NCBI RefSeq assembly: GCF_014200455.1 | Contig: NZ_JACHBW010000002.1 | Coordinates: forward strand, 372,001 to 436,000 | Origin: Paraburkholderia bannensis | GTDB lineage: Bacteria > Pseudomonadota > Gammaproteobacteria > Burkholderiales > Burkholderiaceae | Direction of reading: 5' to 3' | DNA: 64,000 nt | Shown here: one piece after another, positions 26,445 to 37,804 of the stretch | Position numbering within the stretch: position 1 is the first letter of the stretch | Layout of the letters: the number at the start of each line of letters is the position of its first letter | Notes under the pieces: model-generated | What the model saw: the letters and a program-made list of their open reading frames with translations, nothing else | Told to the model about the DNA's origin: nothing | The model's database searches: none | Made by a program: the position numbers and the translations under genes

Positions 26445-27218
26445 TCAGTGCTGCGCCGTGCGCGGCTTGCGCGGCGCGCGCTCGAAGGCGCGGTCGTAGA
26501 GCCAGCGGGGCAGTGCGCCCAGCAGCGTGGCGACCACGCGCATCGGCCACGGGAACACCGCGAACGAGGTGCCGCGCGCGATCGCATCGGCGCTGGCGGC
26601 GGCGAAGCGGTCGGCGTCCATCAGGAACGGCATGCGGTACGGGTTCTTCGCCGTCATCGGCGTGCGGATGTAGCCCGGCGCGATGGTGACGACGGGCACG
26701 TTGAACGGCCGCATCTCCACGCGCAACGCTTCGAGATAGGCGAACGCGGCCGCCTTCGACGCGCTGTACGCGCCGGAACCCGGCAGGCCGCGCACGCCCG
26801 CCACGCTCGCGATGCCCACCAGCGTGCCGCGCTTCGCCTCGGCCATCGCCTGGGCGAACGGCTCGAAGGTGGCGACCATGCCGAAGTAGTTGGTGTCCAT
26901 CACGTCGCGGAAGGTGGCGAGGTCGCCGTGACCGGTGAGCGCGCCGCGGCTCACGCCGGCATTGGCGATCACCACGTCGGGCATGCCGTGCTCCGCCACG
27001 AAGGCGTGCGCGGCGGCGGCGAGCGCATCGGCGTCGCGCACGTCGGCGCCATAGAGCGAGATGGGGTGCTGCGGATGGGACTGGCGGAATGCTTCCAGGG
27101 CGTCGGTGCGGCGTGCGACCAGGCCGAGGATGGCGCCGCGCCGCGCGTACTCGGCGGCGAGGGCGGCGCCGATGCCGCTCGACGCGCCGGTGATGAAGAC
27201 CTTCAAGGGCTGTGTCAT
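26445..27218 (-). CDS. Short-chain dehydrogenase/reductase (SDR) family oxidoreductase
   Basis: 257-residue classical SDR. TGASSGIG (10-17) is the cofactor site, NAGVS the structural motif and YSASK holds the catalytic Tyr and Lys (about 149-153). GYIRTPMT follows as expected, and the C-terminus carries a hydrophobic anchor-like stretch. The substrate is unknown; relatives act on ketoacyl or retinol-like compounds. An upstream GTG at 27236 overlaps the DsbA stop (GTGA), but ATG 27218 gives the normal family N-terminus. It is in an operon behind dsbA. Confidence 0.88.
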   Translation of the reverse strand: MTQPLKVFITGASSGIGAALAAEYARRGAILGLVARRTDALEAFRQSHPQHPISLYGADVRDADALAAAAHAFVAEHGMPDVVIANAGVSRGALTGHGDLATFRDVMDTNYFGMVATFEPFAQAMAEAKRGTLVGIASVAGVRGLPGSGAYSASKAAAFAYLEALRVEMRPFNVPVVTIAPGYIRTPMTAKNPYRMPFLMDADRFAAASADAIARGTSFAVFPWPMRVVATLLGALPRWLYDRAFERAPRKPRTAQH

Positions 27219-27232
27219 ACCGGCGCGCGCGC

Positions 27233-27886
27233 TCACATTTTCTTCGCGCGGATCTGCGAAATGATGTAGTCCATCACCTGCAGCGTGGCCGGGTCGGCCT
27301 TGTCTTCGGAAACCTGCATCAGCGCCGGGCCGGTTTCATACTTGCCCTGGATCGCGATGGTCGGCACGCCGTCGATCTTGTATGCGTCGAGCAGGCCCTT
27401 GTCGCGCTGCAGCGCGCTTTGCGTCGAGAACGAGTTGTACGCGTCCATGTACTTCTTCGTGTCGACGCCCTGCGTGGCGAGGAATTTGGCCTGGTCTTCC
27501 GGCGTCAGCAGGTAGTTCTTGTTGACGTGGATCTCATGGAACACGACCGGCGTGAGCTTCTGCGCGAGGCCCAGCGCGTCGAGCGCGTAGTACATCTTCG
27601 AATGCGGGATGAAGTCGTCGCGGAACGCCACCGGCACGCGCTTGAAGACGATGTCCGGACCTTGTCGGGCGATCCAGCTTTCGAGGAACGGGTCGAGCGC
27701 GTTGCAGTGCGGGCAGCCATACCAGAAGAATTCGACGACTTCGATCTTGCCTGCGGGCACGGTGAGCGGCTGGGCCTGCTTCAGGACCGTGTATTCCTTG
27801 CCGGCGACGGGAGCGGCCGGCGACGCGTGCGCCGCGCCGGCGAGCATCGAGAGCGAGAGTACAAGCGTTCCGAGAATGCGTTTCAT
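27233..27886 (-). CDS. dsbA: Thiol:disulfide interchange protein DsbA
   Basis: 217-residue periplasmic disulfide oxidoreductase. A signal peptide (1-21) precedes a thioredoxin-fold protein with the redox motif Cys58-Pro-His-Cys61 and the cis-Pro loop VPTIAI (GVPTIAIQG). It introduces disulfides into exported proteins. It lies 124 bp downstream of the SPOR-domain gene and upstream of the SDR gene, in an arrangement common in Burkholderiales. Confidence 0.95.
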   Translation of the reverse strand: MKRILGTLVLSLSMLAGAAHASPAAPVAGKEYTVLKQAQPLTVPAGKIEVVEFFWYGCPHCNALDPFLESWIARQGPDIVFKRVPVAFRDDFIPHSKMYYALDALGLAQKLTPVVFHEIHVNKNYLLTPEDQAKFLATQGVDTKKYMDAYNSFSTQSALQRDKGLLDAYKIDGVPTIAIQGKYETGPALMQVSEDKADPATLQVMDYIISQIRAKKM

Positions 27887-28009
27887 AGCGTGTTGTTCCA
27901 GTGAACGGGGCCGGCGGCGTCCGGCCAGGCAGCACGCCGGTGCAGGTTGTGCGCGGCGTGCGAGTGTTGAAGTGTGGGTCGGACGCGCGCGGCGTCCGCT
28001 CTTCGCGTG

Positions 28010-28885
28010 TTACTGCTTCGTGAAGCGGATGACGGCGGTGTCGATCCCGGCATCTGACAGACGCTGACGGGTCGAGTTCATGTCATCGAATTTCGAGAAC
28101 GGCCCGATGCGCACGCGGAAATATGTGACACCGCCCGCGTCGCGCTGCGTGACCTTCGATTCGAAGCCCTGGAACGCCAGACGCGCGCGTTGTTGTTCCG
28201 CGTCGCCCGAGGTCTTGTAGGCGCCCACCTGCAGGAAGTAGCCGGTGTTGGCGTCGCCGGGCGTGGGCGCGGCGGAGCCCGGTTGCGCGGGCTTGGCGGC
28301 GGGCGGCGTGGTGTTGGGCGTGTTCTTCAGCGGCTGGTTGTTGGCGAACTGCTGAAGCGCCTGGTTAGCCTGGCTCGATGGTTGTTGCGCCGATTGCTGC
28401 GGCTGCGGCTTCTTCGCGATGGTCGTGCCGTTGTCGCCAGTGGACGGCTTGGGTGCGACGGCCACGCCGTTGTTCGCGGCGGCATTGCCGTTGTCGGCAC
28501 CTGCGTTCGGGGCGTTGCCCGACGGCGGCACTTCGACGATCTGCGGCTCTTCGAGCATGCCCGAGGACTGCGACTGGCTGGTGGTCTGGCCCGGCGCCGT
28601 GTTGGGCGGCGTGCTCTGCGCGGCCTGCGGCGTTACCGGCTGGCCCGGCGACTTGCCCTGCAGCGGGCGATTCGGATCGTACTGCTCGCTCTGGCTCGCA
28701 TCCGAGGCGGCCGGCGGCGCGACTTTCGAGACGAACGGCGTAGGGGAGCGCGTGATGTAGAGCGCGACGACCACGGCGATCGCAAGGCCGACAATCAGGC
28801 CCAGCACGACGCCGACGAACGTACCCCCGGACTGTTTCGACTGCGGTTTTATAGTGCGGCGCGCTTTAGCAATCGGTTGTGCCAT
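28010..28885 (-). CDS. SPOR-domain, FtsN-like cell-division protein
   Basis: 291-residue bitopic membrane protein: a short cytoplasmic basic tail (KARRTIKPQSK), a transmembrane helix (about 22-45, TFVGVVLGLIVGLAIAVVVALY), a long Pro/Gln/Ala-rich periplasmic linker and a C-terminal SPOR domain (about 215-291) with YFLQVGAYKT and RVRIGPFSKFDD. SPOR domains bind denuded peptidoglycan at the septum, and this architecture matches FtsN. Gene order argS-SPOR-dsbA supports FtsN-like assignment. Confidence 0.85.
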   Translation of the reverse strand: MAQPIAKARRTIKPQSKQSGGTFVGVVLGLIVGLAIAVVVALYITRSPTPFVSKVAPPAASDASQSEQYDPNRPLQGKSPGQPVTPQAAQSTPPNTAPGQTTSQSQSSGMLEEPQIVEVPPSGNAPNAGADNGNAAANNGVAVAPKPSTGDNGTTIAKKPQPQQSAQQPSSQANQALQQFANNQPLKNTPNTTPPAAKPAQPGSAAPTPGDANTGYFLQVGAYKTSGDAEQQRARLAFQGFESKVTQRDAGGVTYFRVRIGPFSKFDDMNSTRQRLSDAGIDTAVIRFTKQ

Positions 28886-29015
28886 CGTCTGAATCACCTG
28901 CAAACAAGAGTATTCCGGAACGGCGCACCCAGCCGGGCACGCCCCAAACATGTCGTCATGCGTTTTGGACGGAGCGCCCGCGCGACGGGCGCCGCGCGGG
29001 TGGGCCAAGGCCGCT

Positions 29016-30809
29016 TTACATGCGCTCGGGAGCCGAGACGCCGATCACGGCGAGGCCGTTCGCCAGCACCTGGCGCGTGGCCGCGAGCAGCGCGACGCGC
29101 GCATCGCGCACGGCTGCGTCGTCCACGAGAACGCGTTCGGCATTGTAGAACGAGTGGAATTCAGCCGCGAGTTCACGCAGGTAGAACGCCACGGCGTGCG
29201 GTGCCAGTTCCGCAGCGGCATGCGTGAGCATGTCGGGGAATTCGGCGAGTTTCGCGATGAGCGCAAGCGCCCGTTCGCTCGACAGCGGCGAAAGATCGAC
29301 GTTGGGCAGCGCGGCGAGGTTGCCGCCGTGCTTGCCTTGCCAGTCGCCGAGAATCGACGAGATACGCGCGTGCGCGTACTGCACGTAGTACACCGGGTTT
29401 TCGTCGTTTTCCTTCAGCGCGAGGTCGATGTCGAACACGAATTCGGTGTCGGCCTTGCGCGAAATCAGGAAGAAGCGCACGGCGTCGCGGCCGCGGCGGA
29501 TGGTCGCTTCGTCGAGCAGGTCAGGCGAGACATCGCCGCCCGCGCGGTCCACGTCAGCGCCGCCCGACCATTCGATCAGGTCGCGCACCGTCACGTAGCT
29601 GCCCGCGCGCTTGGAGATCTTCACTTCCGCGCCGTCGCGCATGACGGTGACCATCTTGTGCAGCACGTAGTCGGGGTAGCCCTTGGGGATGCCCACGCCC
29701 ATGGCCTGCAGGCCCGCGCGCACGCGCGCGATGGTGCCGTGGTGGTCGGAGCCCTGGATATTGATGACCTTGGTGAAGCCGCGCTCCCACTTGGTGACGT
29801 GGTAGGCGACGTCCGGCAGGAAGTACGTGTAGGTGCCGTCGGACTTGCGCATCACGCGGTCCTTGTCGTCGCCGTAGTCGGTGGTCTTGAGCCACAGCGC
29901 GCCGTCCTGCTCGTAGGTCTGGCCGGAGGCGATCAGCGCCTCGACGGTCTTCTCGACGCGGCCTTCCTTGTACAGCGACGATTCGAGGTAATAGCGGTCG
30001 AACTTCACGCCGAAGGCCTGCAGATCCAGATCCTGCTCGTGGCGCAGGTAGGCCACGGCGAAGCGGCGGATCGATTCGAGATCCTCCGGGTCCTTCGCGC
30101 CCGTGACGGGTTCGCCGTCCTTGGCCGCGACGGTTGCGCCCGCGAGGTAGTCGCGCGCGATGTCGGCGATGTATTCGCCGTTGTAGGCGGCTTCCGGCCA
30201 GCCCGCGTCGCCCGGCTTCAGGCCGCGTGCGCGCGCCTGGGTCGACAATGCGAGGTTGCCGATCTGCACGCCCGCGTCGTTGTAGTAGAACTCGCGGTGC
30301 ACGTCCCAGCCCTGCGAGGCCAGCACATTCGAGATCGCGTCGCCCAGCGCCGCCTGGCGGCCGTGGCCGACGTGCAGCGGGCCGGTGGGGTTGGCCGACA
30401 CGAACTCGACCAGCACATGCTTGCCGGCGTCGCGCTGCGACTGGCCGAACGCGGCGCCTTCGGCGAACACGGCGTTCAGGACCGAGCGCTTGGCTTCGGC
30501 GCTCAGGCGCAGGTTGATGAAGCCGGGGCCGGCGACTTCGGCGTCGGCGACGAGGCCCGCTGCGGCGGGCAGCGCCTTCACGGCGTCGACGATCTGCTGG
30601 GCCAGCGCGCGCGGGTTGGCGCGCAGCGGCTTGGCGAGCTGCATCGCCACGTTGCAGGCCACGTCGCCATGCGCGGCGACCTTCGGACGCTCCAACGCGA
30701 TGGCGGGCATGACGAATGCGGCCTCGGTGGCGCCTTCGGTGGCCTTCGCCACCTGGGCGACGGCGTCGGCGAGCAGAGTCTCCAGGGTGTGTTTCTGTGC
30801 GGGCAGCAT
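29016..30809 (-). CDS. argS: Arginyl-tRNA synthetase
   Basis: 597-residue class Ia synthetase that charges tRNA-Arg. An N-terminal Add-1-like domain (1-100) is followed by the HIGH-type signature [18 protein letters not shown] (about 136-153). KMVTVMRDG precedes the KMSKS-like loop VKISKRAG, and the C-terminal DALR anticodon-binding domain has [13 protein letters not shown]. The start ATG 30809 gives [13 protein letters not shown]; longer upstream frames have no support. It is the first gene of the argS-SPOR-dsbA-SDR run. Confidence 0.95.
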   Translation of the reverse strand: MLPAQKHTLETLLADAVAQVAKATEGATEAAFVMPAIALERPKVAAHGDVACNVAMQLAKPLRANPRALAQQIVDAVKALPAAAGLVADAEVAGPGFINLRLSAEAKRSVLNAVFAEGAAFGQSQRDAGKHVLVEFVSANPTGPLHVGHGRQAALGDAISNVLASQGWDVHREFYYNDAGVQIGNLALSTQARARGLKPGDAGWPEAAYNGEYIADIARDYLAGATVAAKDGEPVTGAKDPEDLESIRRFAVAYLRHEQDLDLQAFGVKFDRYYLESSLYKEGRVEKTVEALIASGQTYEQDGALWLKTTDYGDDKDRVMRKSDGTYTYFLPDVAYHVTKWERGFTKVINIQGSDHHGTIARVRAGLQAMGVGIPKGYPDYVLHKMVTVMRDGAEVKISKRAGSYVTVRDLIEWSGGADVDRAGGDVSPDLLDEATIRRGRDAVRFFLISRKADTEFVFDIDLALKENDENPVYYVQYAHARISSILGDWQGKHGGNLAALPNVDLSPLSSERALALIAKLAEFPDMLTHAAAELAPHAVAFYLRELAAEFHSFYNAERVLVDDAAVRDARVALLAATRQVLANGLAVIGVSAPERM

Positions 30810-31103
30810 GCTTGTTGCAAGTCCTGTGCGGGTAGTTTGGGTGCGGGGCCGTCCGCGTGGTCGCGGATGCGGCGCGTGCCGTCGAATTCGGTGAGAGCGG
30901 GCGGGGCGTGCCGTCCGGCCGCATCGTCCTCGCGCTGCGTGCGTCAAACTGGCGCTCCAGCGTGCCGGACGGGCGTGCCGCGCCCTGCGGGTAATTCCGT
31001 TCAGACGGATTTTAGCAGGTGCTAATATGTGAAATGAGAAGCCCGGCCAGGCGCGGGTTCCGGTCGCAACGCGCTCAACCTAGAAAATCAAAAGGGAACA
31101 GTC

Positions 31104-31430
31104 ATGCTGATTACGTTCAAATGCCACGCGTCGCCCGACGTGCTGATGCTCGACAGTCTCGCTCAATATCTTCTCGGCATTATCGGCAAGCGGCTGGGCG
31201 AACGCGGCGTCATCATGCACGATGAACTCGATCTGGCGATCAGCAAGCTCGAATCAGCCATCGCGGTGGACAAGAAGGAACGCGCCGAACACGACGGCCA
31301 TTTTCACGAGGGCGAAGAAGGCCACGAACCGCACGAACTGCCGCCTGGGCTCGCGCAGCGCGCATTTCCGTTCCTCGACATGCTGCGTGCGGCGAAGAAG
31401 GAAGACAACGACATCATGTGGGGCGTCTGA
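31104..31430 (+). CDS. DUF1840 family protein
   Basis: 108-residue small cytoplasmic protein of the DUF1840 family, restricted mainly to Betaproteobacteria, function unknown. It begins MLITFKCHASPDVLML and has a His/Glu-rich middle (EHDGHFHEGEEGHEPHE) that could bind metal, then ends IMWGV. It is a single-gene transcript with a strong terminator. Confidence 0.85.
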   Translation: MLITFKCHASPDVLMLDSLAQYLLGIIGKRLGERGVIMHDELDLAISKLESAIAVDKKERAEHDGHFHEGEEGHEPHELPPGLAQRAFPFLDMLRAAKKEDNDIMWGV

Positions 31431-31459
31431 AGCGCGCCTCGCTCGATCCGCAGTACGAA

Positions 31460-31497
31460 AACAAAGAGCCCGCATGATCTGCGGGCTCTTTGTTTTG
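31460..31497. terminator. Bidirectional intrinsic terminator
   Basis: Perfect 15-bp stem AACAAAGAGCCCGCA/TGCGGGCTCTTTGTT with a 5-nt loop and T-tracts on both strands. It serves the DUF1840 gene and the convergent Lys-rich peptide gene. Confidence 0.92.
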
Positions 31498-31513
31498 CGT
31501 CACTGGCTTGCGC

Positions 31514-31729
31514 TTACTGGCTGGCTGCCGCCGGCTCAGCGGTTTCGGCAGCCGATGCCGCACCCTTCTTCATCTTCTTTTTCTTCGGCTTCTTCACGTG
31601 TTTCTCAGTGGGCGCCGAATACGACGACACGGCGCTCGACTCGTGCACCGCGGAGGCCGGTTGCGCGAATGCCGGCTGTGCGAGTGCGGCGACGCCGAAG
31701 GCGGTCAACATCAACATCAGCTTCTTCAT
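31514..31729 (-). CDS. Small secreted Lys-rich protein
   Basis: 71-residue product. A signal peptide (MKKLMLMLTAFGVAALAQP, cleavage after AFA near residue 22) is followed by a Ser/Ala region and a KHVKKPKKKKMKKG basic core. No family is recognised; the mature part resembles other short basic envelope peptides of Burkholderia. The GGAG ribosome site 13 nt before ATG 31729 and the terminator at 31460 support a real gene. Confidence 0.65.
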   Translation of the reverse strand: MKKLMLMLTAFGVAALAQPAFAQPASAVHESSAVSSYSAPTEKHVKKPKKKKMKKGAASAAETAEPAAASQ

Positions 31730-31997
31730 ACGATTGTTCTCCGTCGAGGTTGCTTCGATCTGTTTTTAAGGACTTGCTGATGAGCGAGCTGGCGCGCGAC
31801 GGGGCGATGCCTGCCGCGCTTGGGCCGCATTGAGCCAAGGGTGATGCGCGGCCATCTTACAAAGCCGAAAAATTCCGTGCGCGAAATATTCAGGCTATCG
31901 GTTTGCGTATGTCACCGCTGTCGGGCCGCTGCAACGATGCGTTGCGTTGTGTTGCGTTGTGATACGCGGCCCGAATGCGGGATAGCCTGCGACGGCC

Positions 31998-34715
<2,718 letters not shown>

Positions 34716-34781
34716 GGCGTTGGACTGGATCGTCGGATGTCGTGTGGAGTCGGCGTGGCTTGGGTGGAACGCAGGGCGATA

Positions 34782-35849
34782 TCAGGCCGCGTCCCGATAC
34801 TGCCCGGGCCAGCGGCGCGGCTTGACCGTTTCGAGTGCCCTGGCGATGGCGGCGATATGCTCGGGCGTGGTGCCGCAGCAGCCGCCCGCCACATTCACGA
34901 GACCCGCCGTGGCGAATTCCTTGAGCAGTGCCGAGGTGTCCGCCGGCGTTTCGTCGAAGCCGGTGTCGCTCATCGGGTTCGGCAGACCCGCGTTGGGGTA
35001 GCACGACACATAGGTATCGCAGAGCTTGGCGAGTTCGGCGATGTACGGGCGCATCAGCGCCGCGCCCAGCGCGCAGTTCAGGCCGAAAGTGAGCGGCTTC
35101 GCGTGGCGCAGCGAGTTCCAGAAGGCTTCGACGGTCTGGCCCGAGAGAATGCGGCCCGAGGCGTCGGTCACCGTGCCCGAGATCATGATCGGCAGGTTCT
35201 CGCCGGAGTCTTCGAACAACTGGTCGAGCGCGAACAGGGCGGCCTTGGCGTTGAGCGTATCGAAGATCGTCTCGACCAGGAACAGGTCGCAGCCGCCGTC
35301 CATCAGCGCTTTGGCCTGCTCGTAATACGCGCGGCGCAGCTCCTCGAAAGTCACGTTGCGCGCGCCCGGGTCGTTCACGTCCGGCGAGATGCTGGCGGTC
35401 TTCGGCGTCGGGCCGATGGCGCCGGCGGCAAAGCGCGGCTTGTCCGGCGTGGAGTACTTGTCGCACGCGGCGCGCGCGAGTTTCGCCGATTCGAGGTTCA
35501 TCTCGATGGCGAGCTCGCCCATGCCGTAATCGTCCTGGGCGACCGTGGTCGCGCCGAACGTGTTGGTCTCGATGATGTCGGCGCCCGCGGCCAGATACTG
35601 CTCGTGAATCTCGCTGATGATCTGCGGCTGCGTGAGCGAGAGCAGTTCGTTATTGCCCTTGATGTCGCGCGGATAGTCCTTGAAGCGCTCGCCCCGATAG
35701 GCGGCTTCGTCGAGCTTGTAGCGCTGGATCATCGTCCCCATCGCACCGTCGAGGATCACGATGCGGGAAGCCAGCAGCGCGGGCAGCGAGGCTGCGCGCG
35801 TGTACTGCGTGGCGACAGGAGGCGTAGCGTGTTCGGCAGGCTGGTTCAT
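34782..35849 (-). CDS. Methionine synthase, homocysteine-binding domain
   Basis: 355-residue homocysteine S-methyltransferase domain equal to the N-terminal third of MetH. It has [22 protein letters not shown] (about 32-53), ETNTFGAT, and the zinc ligands Cys (GLNCALG) and the [11 protein letters not shown] pair. It ends 66 bp before the start of the rest of MetH. The order and operon suggest the two products form the functional enzyme. It could also use another methyl donor on its own, but the adjacency argues against that. Confidence 0.92.
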   Translation of the reverse strand: MNQPAEHATPPVATQYTRAASLPALLASRIVILDGAMGTMIQRYKLDEAAYRGERFKDYPRDIKGNNELLSLTQPQIISEIHEQYLAAGADIIETNTFGATTVAQDDYGMGELAIEMNLESAKLARAACDKYSTPDKPRFAAGAIGPTPKTASISPDVNDPGARNVTFEELRRAYYEQAKALMDGGCDLFLVETIFDTLNAKAALFALDQLFEDSGENLPIMISGTVTDASGRILSGQTVEAFWNSLRHAKPLTFGLNCALGAALMRPYIAELAKLCDTYVSCYPNAGLPNPMSDTGFDETPADTSALLKEFATAGLVNVAGGCCGTTPEHIAAIARALETVKPRRWPGQYRDAA

Positions 35850-35959
35850 GGATGGCGGGCGCGAAAAGCGCTGGTCGAGCTGGGAAACCCATCATTGTAT
35901 CCGCAGGCGGCGCGACCCGCTGTCGCGGGCGTGGCCGTCGGCTCCAGGTCGGCCCCAAT

Positions 35960-36011
35960 GGTTGGGCGAAAGGGTTGAGCGAAAGGGTTGGGCGAAAGGT
36001 GTGGCGAAAAG
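35960..36011. repeat. 13-bp tandem repeat, four units
   Basis: GGTTGGGCGAAAG, GGTTGAGCGAAAG, GGTTGGGCGAAAG and GTGTGGCGAAAAG follow each other without gaps. The third unit is identical to the first and the fourth has drifted. Confidence 0.9.
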
Positions 36012-36047
36012 AAAACCCCGCGCGGCGCGTGACCGGGCGGGGTTTTC
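36011..36047 (-). terminator. Probable terminator of the DUF3567 gene
   Basis: GAAAACCCCGC (36011-36021) pairs with GCGGGGTTTTC (36037-36047). On the minus strand it runs into TTTTCTTTTCG-type sequence. It lies about 100 bp after the DUF3567 stop. Confidence 0.55.
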
Positions 36048-36153
36048 CGAAGGGTGCGCCGCCGTGATGCCGACGGCGCGAGCGCTACTGCGCGTATGGC
36101 TACATGAGGAACTGCATGAGCGTGGGAACTGGCATGCTGCGGGCCGCCGCGTG

Positions 36154-36411
36154 TCAGTGCAGCACCACGGGTTGCTGCATGAGGCTGTCGAACTGTCCGA
36201 GGAATTCGTCCACCTCGTCGAGCGACTGATCCTCGTCCATCAGCTTCTGCACGTCTTCGCGAAAACGTGCCGCCATCACACCGTCGATGAACAACTCGCG
36301 GCGCGCGTTCTTGTCGACAATTTCATAGCCGCCTGAGCGCATGGCGACGTGACCGTCCTGCGGGGGAAACTCGACAACGCAATAGTTCGGACTGTTGTAG
36401 ATCATCTGCAT
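36154..36411 (-). CDS. DUF3567 family protein
   Basis: 85-residue protein of the betaproteobacterial DUF3567 family, function unknown. The N-terminal MQMIYNSPNYCVVEFPPQDG and the GGYEIVDKNARRELFIDGVMAARFREDV segment are characteristic. A GGAG ribosome site lies 8 nt before ATG 36411. It is probably cytoplasmic and has no membrane segment. Confidence 0.88.
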   Translation of the reverse strand: MQMIYNSPNYCVVEFPPQDGHVAMRSGGYEIVDKNARRELFIDGVMAARFREDVQKLMDEDQSLDEVDEFLGQFDSLMQQPVVLH

Positions 36412-36592
36412 GGCGACACTCCTTTTTCCTGTGCTCCCTCACTGCTTCTGTCGATACATGGAGCGTTCGATCTGGAATTCAAGGGGTGGGTCCCGCATCA
36501 CCTCTCTATTCGGACTGCTCTCCCTCTACATCCCCCTCCTTGATGCCTGCTGCGGTACGACAGTGCTGCGTGCTTTGCGCGACCTTGATCAA

Positions 36593-37453
36593 TTACGTGC
36601 TTCGCTGCCCGACGGATGCAGGAAGCGAAGCGTGCAATTGCTGGGCCTGCTGCTGGGCCTGCTGGCGCAGAAACGTTTCGAGCAGGGCCGCAAAGCGATG
36701 TGAATCCTCAACCGGGGCCAGATGCGCGGCGTCCAGTGTCTCGAAACGTGCATCGGCGATGGCCTGCGCGAGCGCTTCGGTGAGCGCGGGCGGCGTGCCG
36801 CTATCGTGGCGTCCCGCCACGGCGAGCGTGGGCACGCGCAACTGCGCAAGTCGTTCGTGAACGTCGAAGTCGCGCAGCGCTTCGCAGGCGCGCGCGTAGC
36901 CTTCGGCAGGCGTGCGCAATAAAACGTCGCAGATGCGGGCGACGGTATCGCGATTCGCGCGACGGAAATCCGCCGTGAACCAGCGCGCCATCGTCACGTC
37001 GGCGATGGCGCCGAGACCTTCCCGGCGCACCAGCGCGGCGCGTTCGTTCCATGTCGCGCGCGCTGTCGGCGCGGTGCGGCTCGCGGTATCGCACAGCGTG
37101 AGCGAGAGCACGCGCGAGCGCGCTGCTGCGGCGTGATCGAGCGCGAACTGCTGCGCGATCATGCCGCCCATCGACATGCCGACCAGATGCGTTTTTTCGA
37201 TGTCCTTCGCATCGAGCAAGGCGGTGAGATCGGCGGCGAGATCCTTGAAGCCGAATGCGCTGTTCGATACGGCACTCGCGCCATGACCGCGCACGTCGTA
37301 ACGCAAGACGCGAAAGCGATGCCGGAAATGACCGGCGAGGGTGTCCCACACGGAAAGATCGCCGCCGAGCTGATGAATGAAGGTCAGCGCGGGGCCGCCG
37401 CTGCGGTCTTCGAAGACGTAGCGCGTATCGATGCCATTGACAGTCGCTTGCAT
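36593..37453 (-). CDS. Alpha/beta hydrolase, 3-oxoadipate enol-lactonase-like
   Basis: 286-residue hydrolase most like PcaD, which hydrolyses 3-oxoadipate enol-lactone in the protocatechuate pathway. It shows IHQLGGDLSVWD (oxyanion area, about 26-37), the nucleophile Ser in GMSMGG (about 93-98), the acid Asp in RHDSGTPP and His in DAAHLAPVE. No other pca genes are adjacent, so the substrate assignment rests on similarity alone. The C-terminal QQQAQQQAQQ-like tail is unusual. Start ATG 37453 gives MQATVNGIDTRY. Confidence 0.78.
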   Translation of the reverse strand: MQATVNGIDTRYVFEDRSGGPALTFIHQLGGDLSVWDTLAGHFRHRFRVLRYDVRGHGASAVSNSAFGFKDLAADLTALLDAKDIEKTHLVGMSMGGMIAQQFALDHAAAARSRVLSLTLCDTASRTAPTARATWNERAALVRREGLGAIADVTMARWFTADFRRANRDTVARICDVLLRTPAEGYARACEALRDFDVHERLAQLRVPTLAVAGRHDSGTPPALTEALAQAIADARFETLDAAHLAPVEDSHRFAALLETFLRQQAQQQAQQLHASLPASVGQRST

Positions 37454-37804
37454 GCGTTCCTCCTTGGCCGGCGCGGTCGGGAGTCAGGCTGGTTGCGAAG
37501 TACTGCGTGGACGTCGTGCGTGATTTGCAGACTGCGTTGCAAGCCGCGCGCCTGAAAGGAGACGCAAACGGGTGTTTTGAGAAGCCGGGTGCGCCCGGTG
37601 CGATGCGTGGCCCGAGCCTCCCTTCGAACGCTTTCCTCTGTTCTTTCTTGTGCTCGCCGCGGGCCGCGCGCGCATTCGATGCGGTTCGGATGCTGGACGC
37701 TTCGATGATTTCAGTATGCGCCATTTCGCGCGCACGTGCGGTCAGAATGGCCGGTTTTGTGGCTCGTCGACGCGGTTGTTGTGCGCCTGTGTGCGGGAGG
37801 ACGC
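37454..37804. other. Intergenic region, no recognised feature
   Basis: 351 bp between the hydrolase gene and the end of the DUF3108 gene. I see no gene, terminator or strong promoter. The promoter of the hydrolase gene must be here on the minus strand. Confidence 0.5.

Larger units (their letters stand above)
35850..36153. other. Intergenic region with tandem repeat and terminator
   Basis: A 304-bp gap upstream of metH and after the DUF3567 gene. It holds the 13-bp repeat array (35960-36011) and a stem-loop (36011-36047). No gene is supported. Confidence 0.6.

Noticed and set aside
28950..31025. Open frame of 691 codons opposite argS
   Set aside because: It is an antisense shadow: the opposite strand carries a complete arginyl-tRNA synthetase with HIGH and KMSKS-type motifs.
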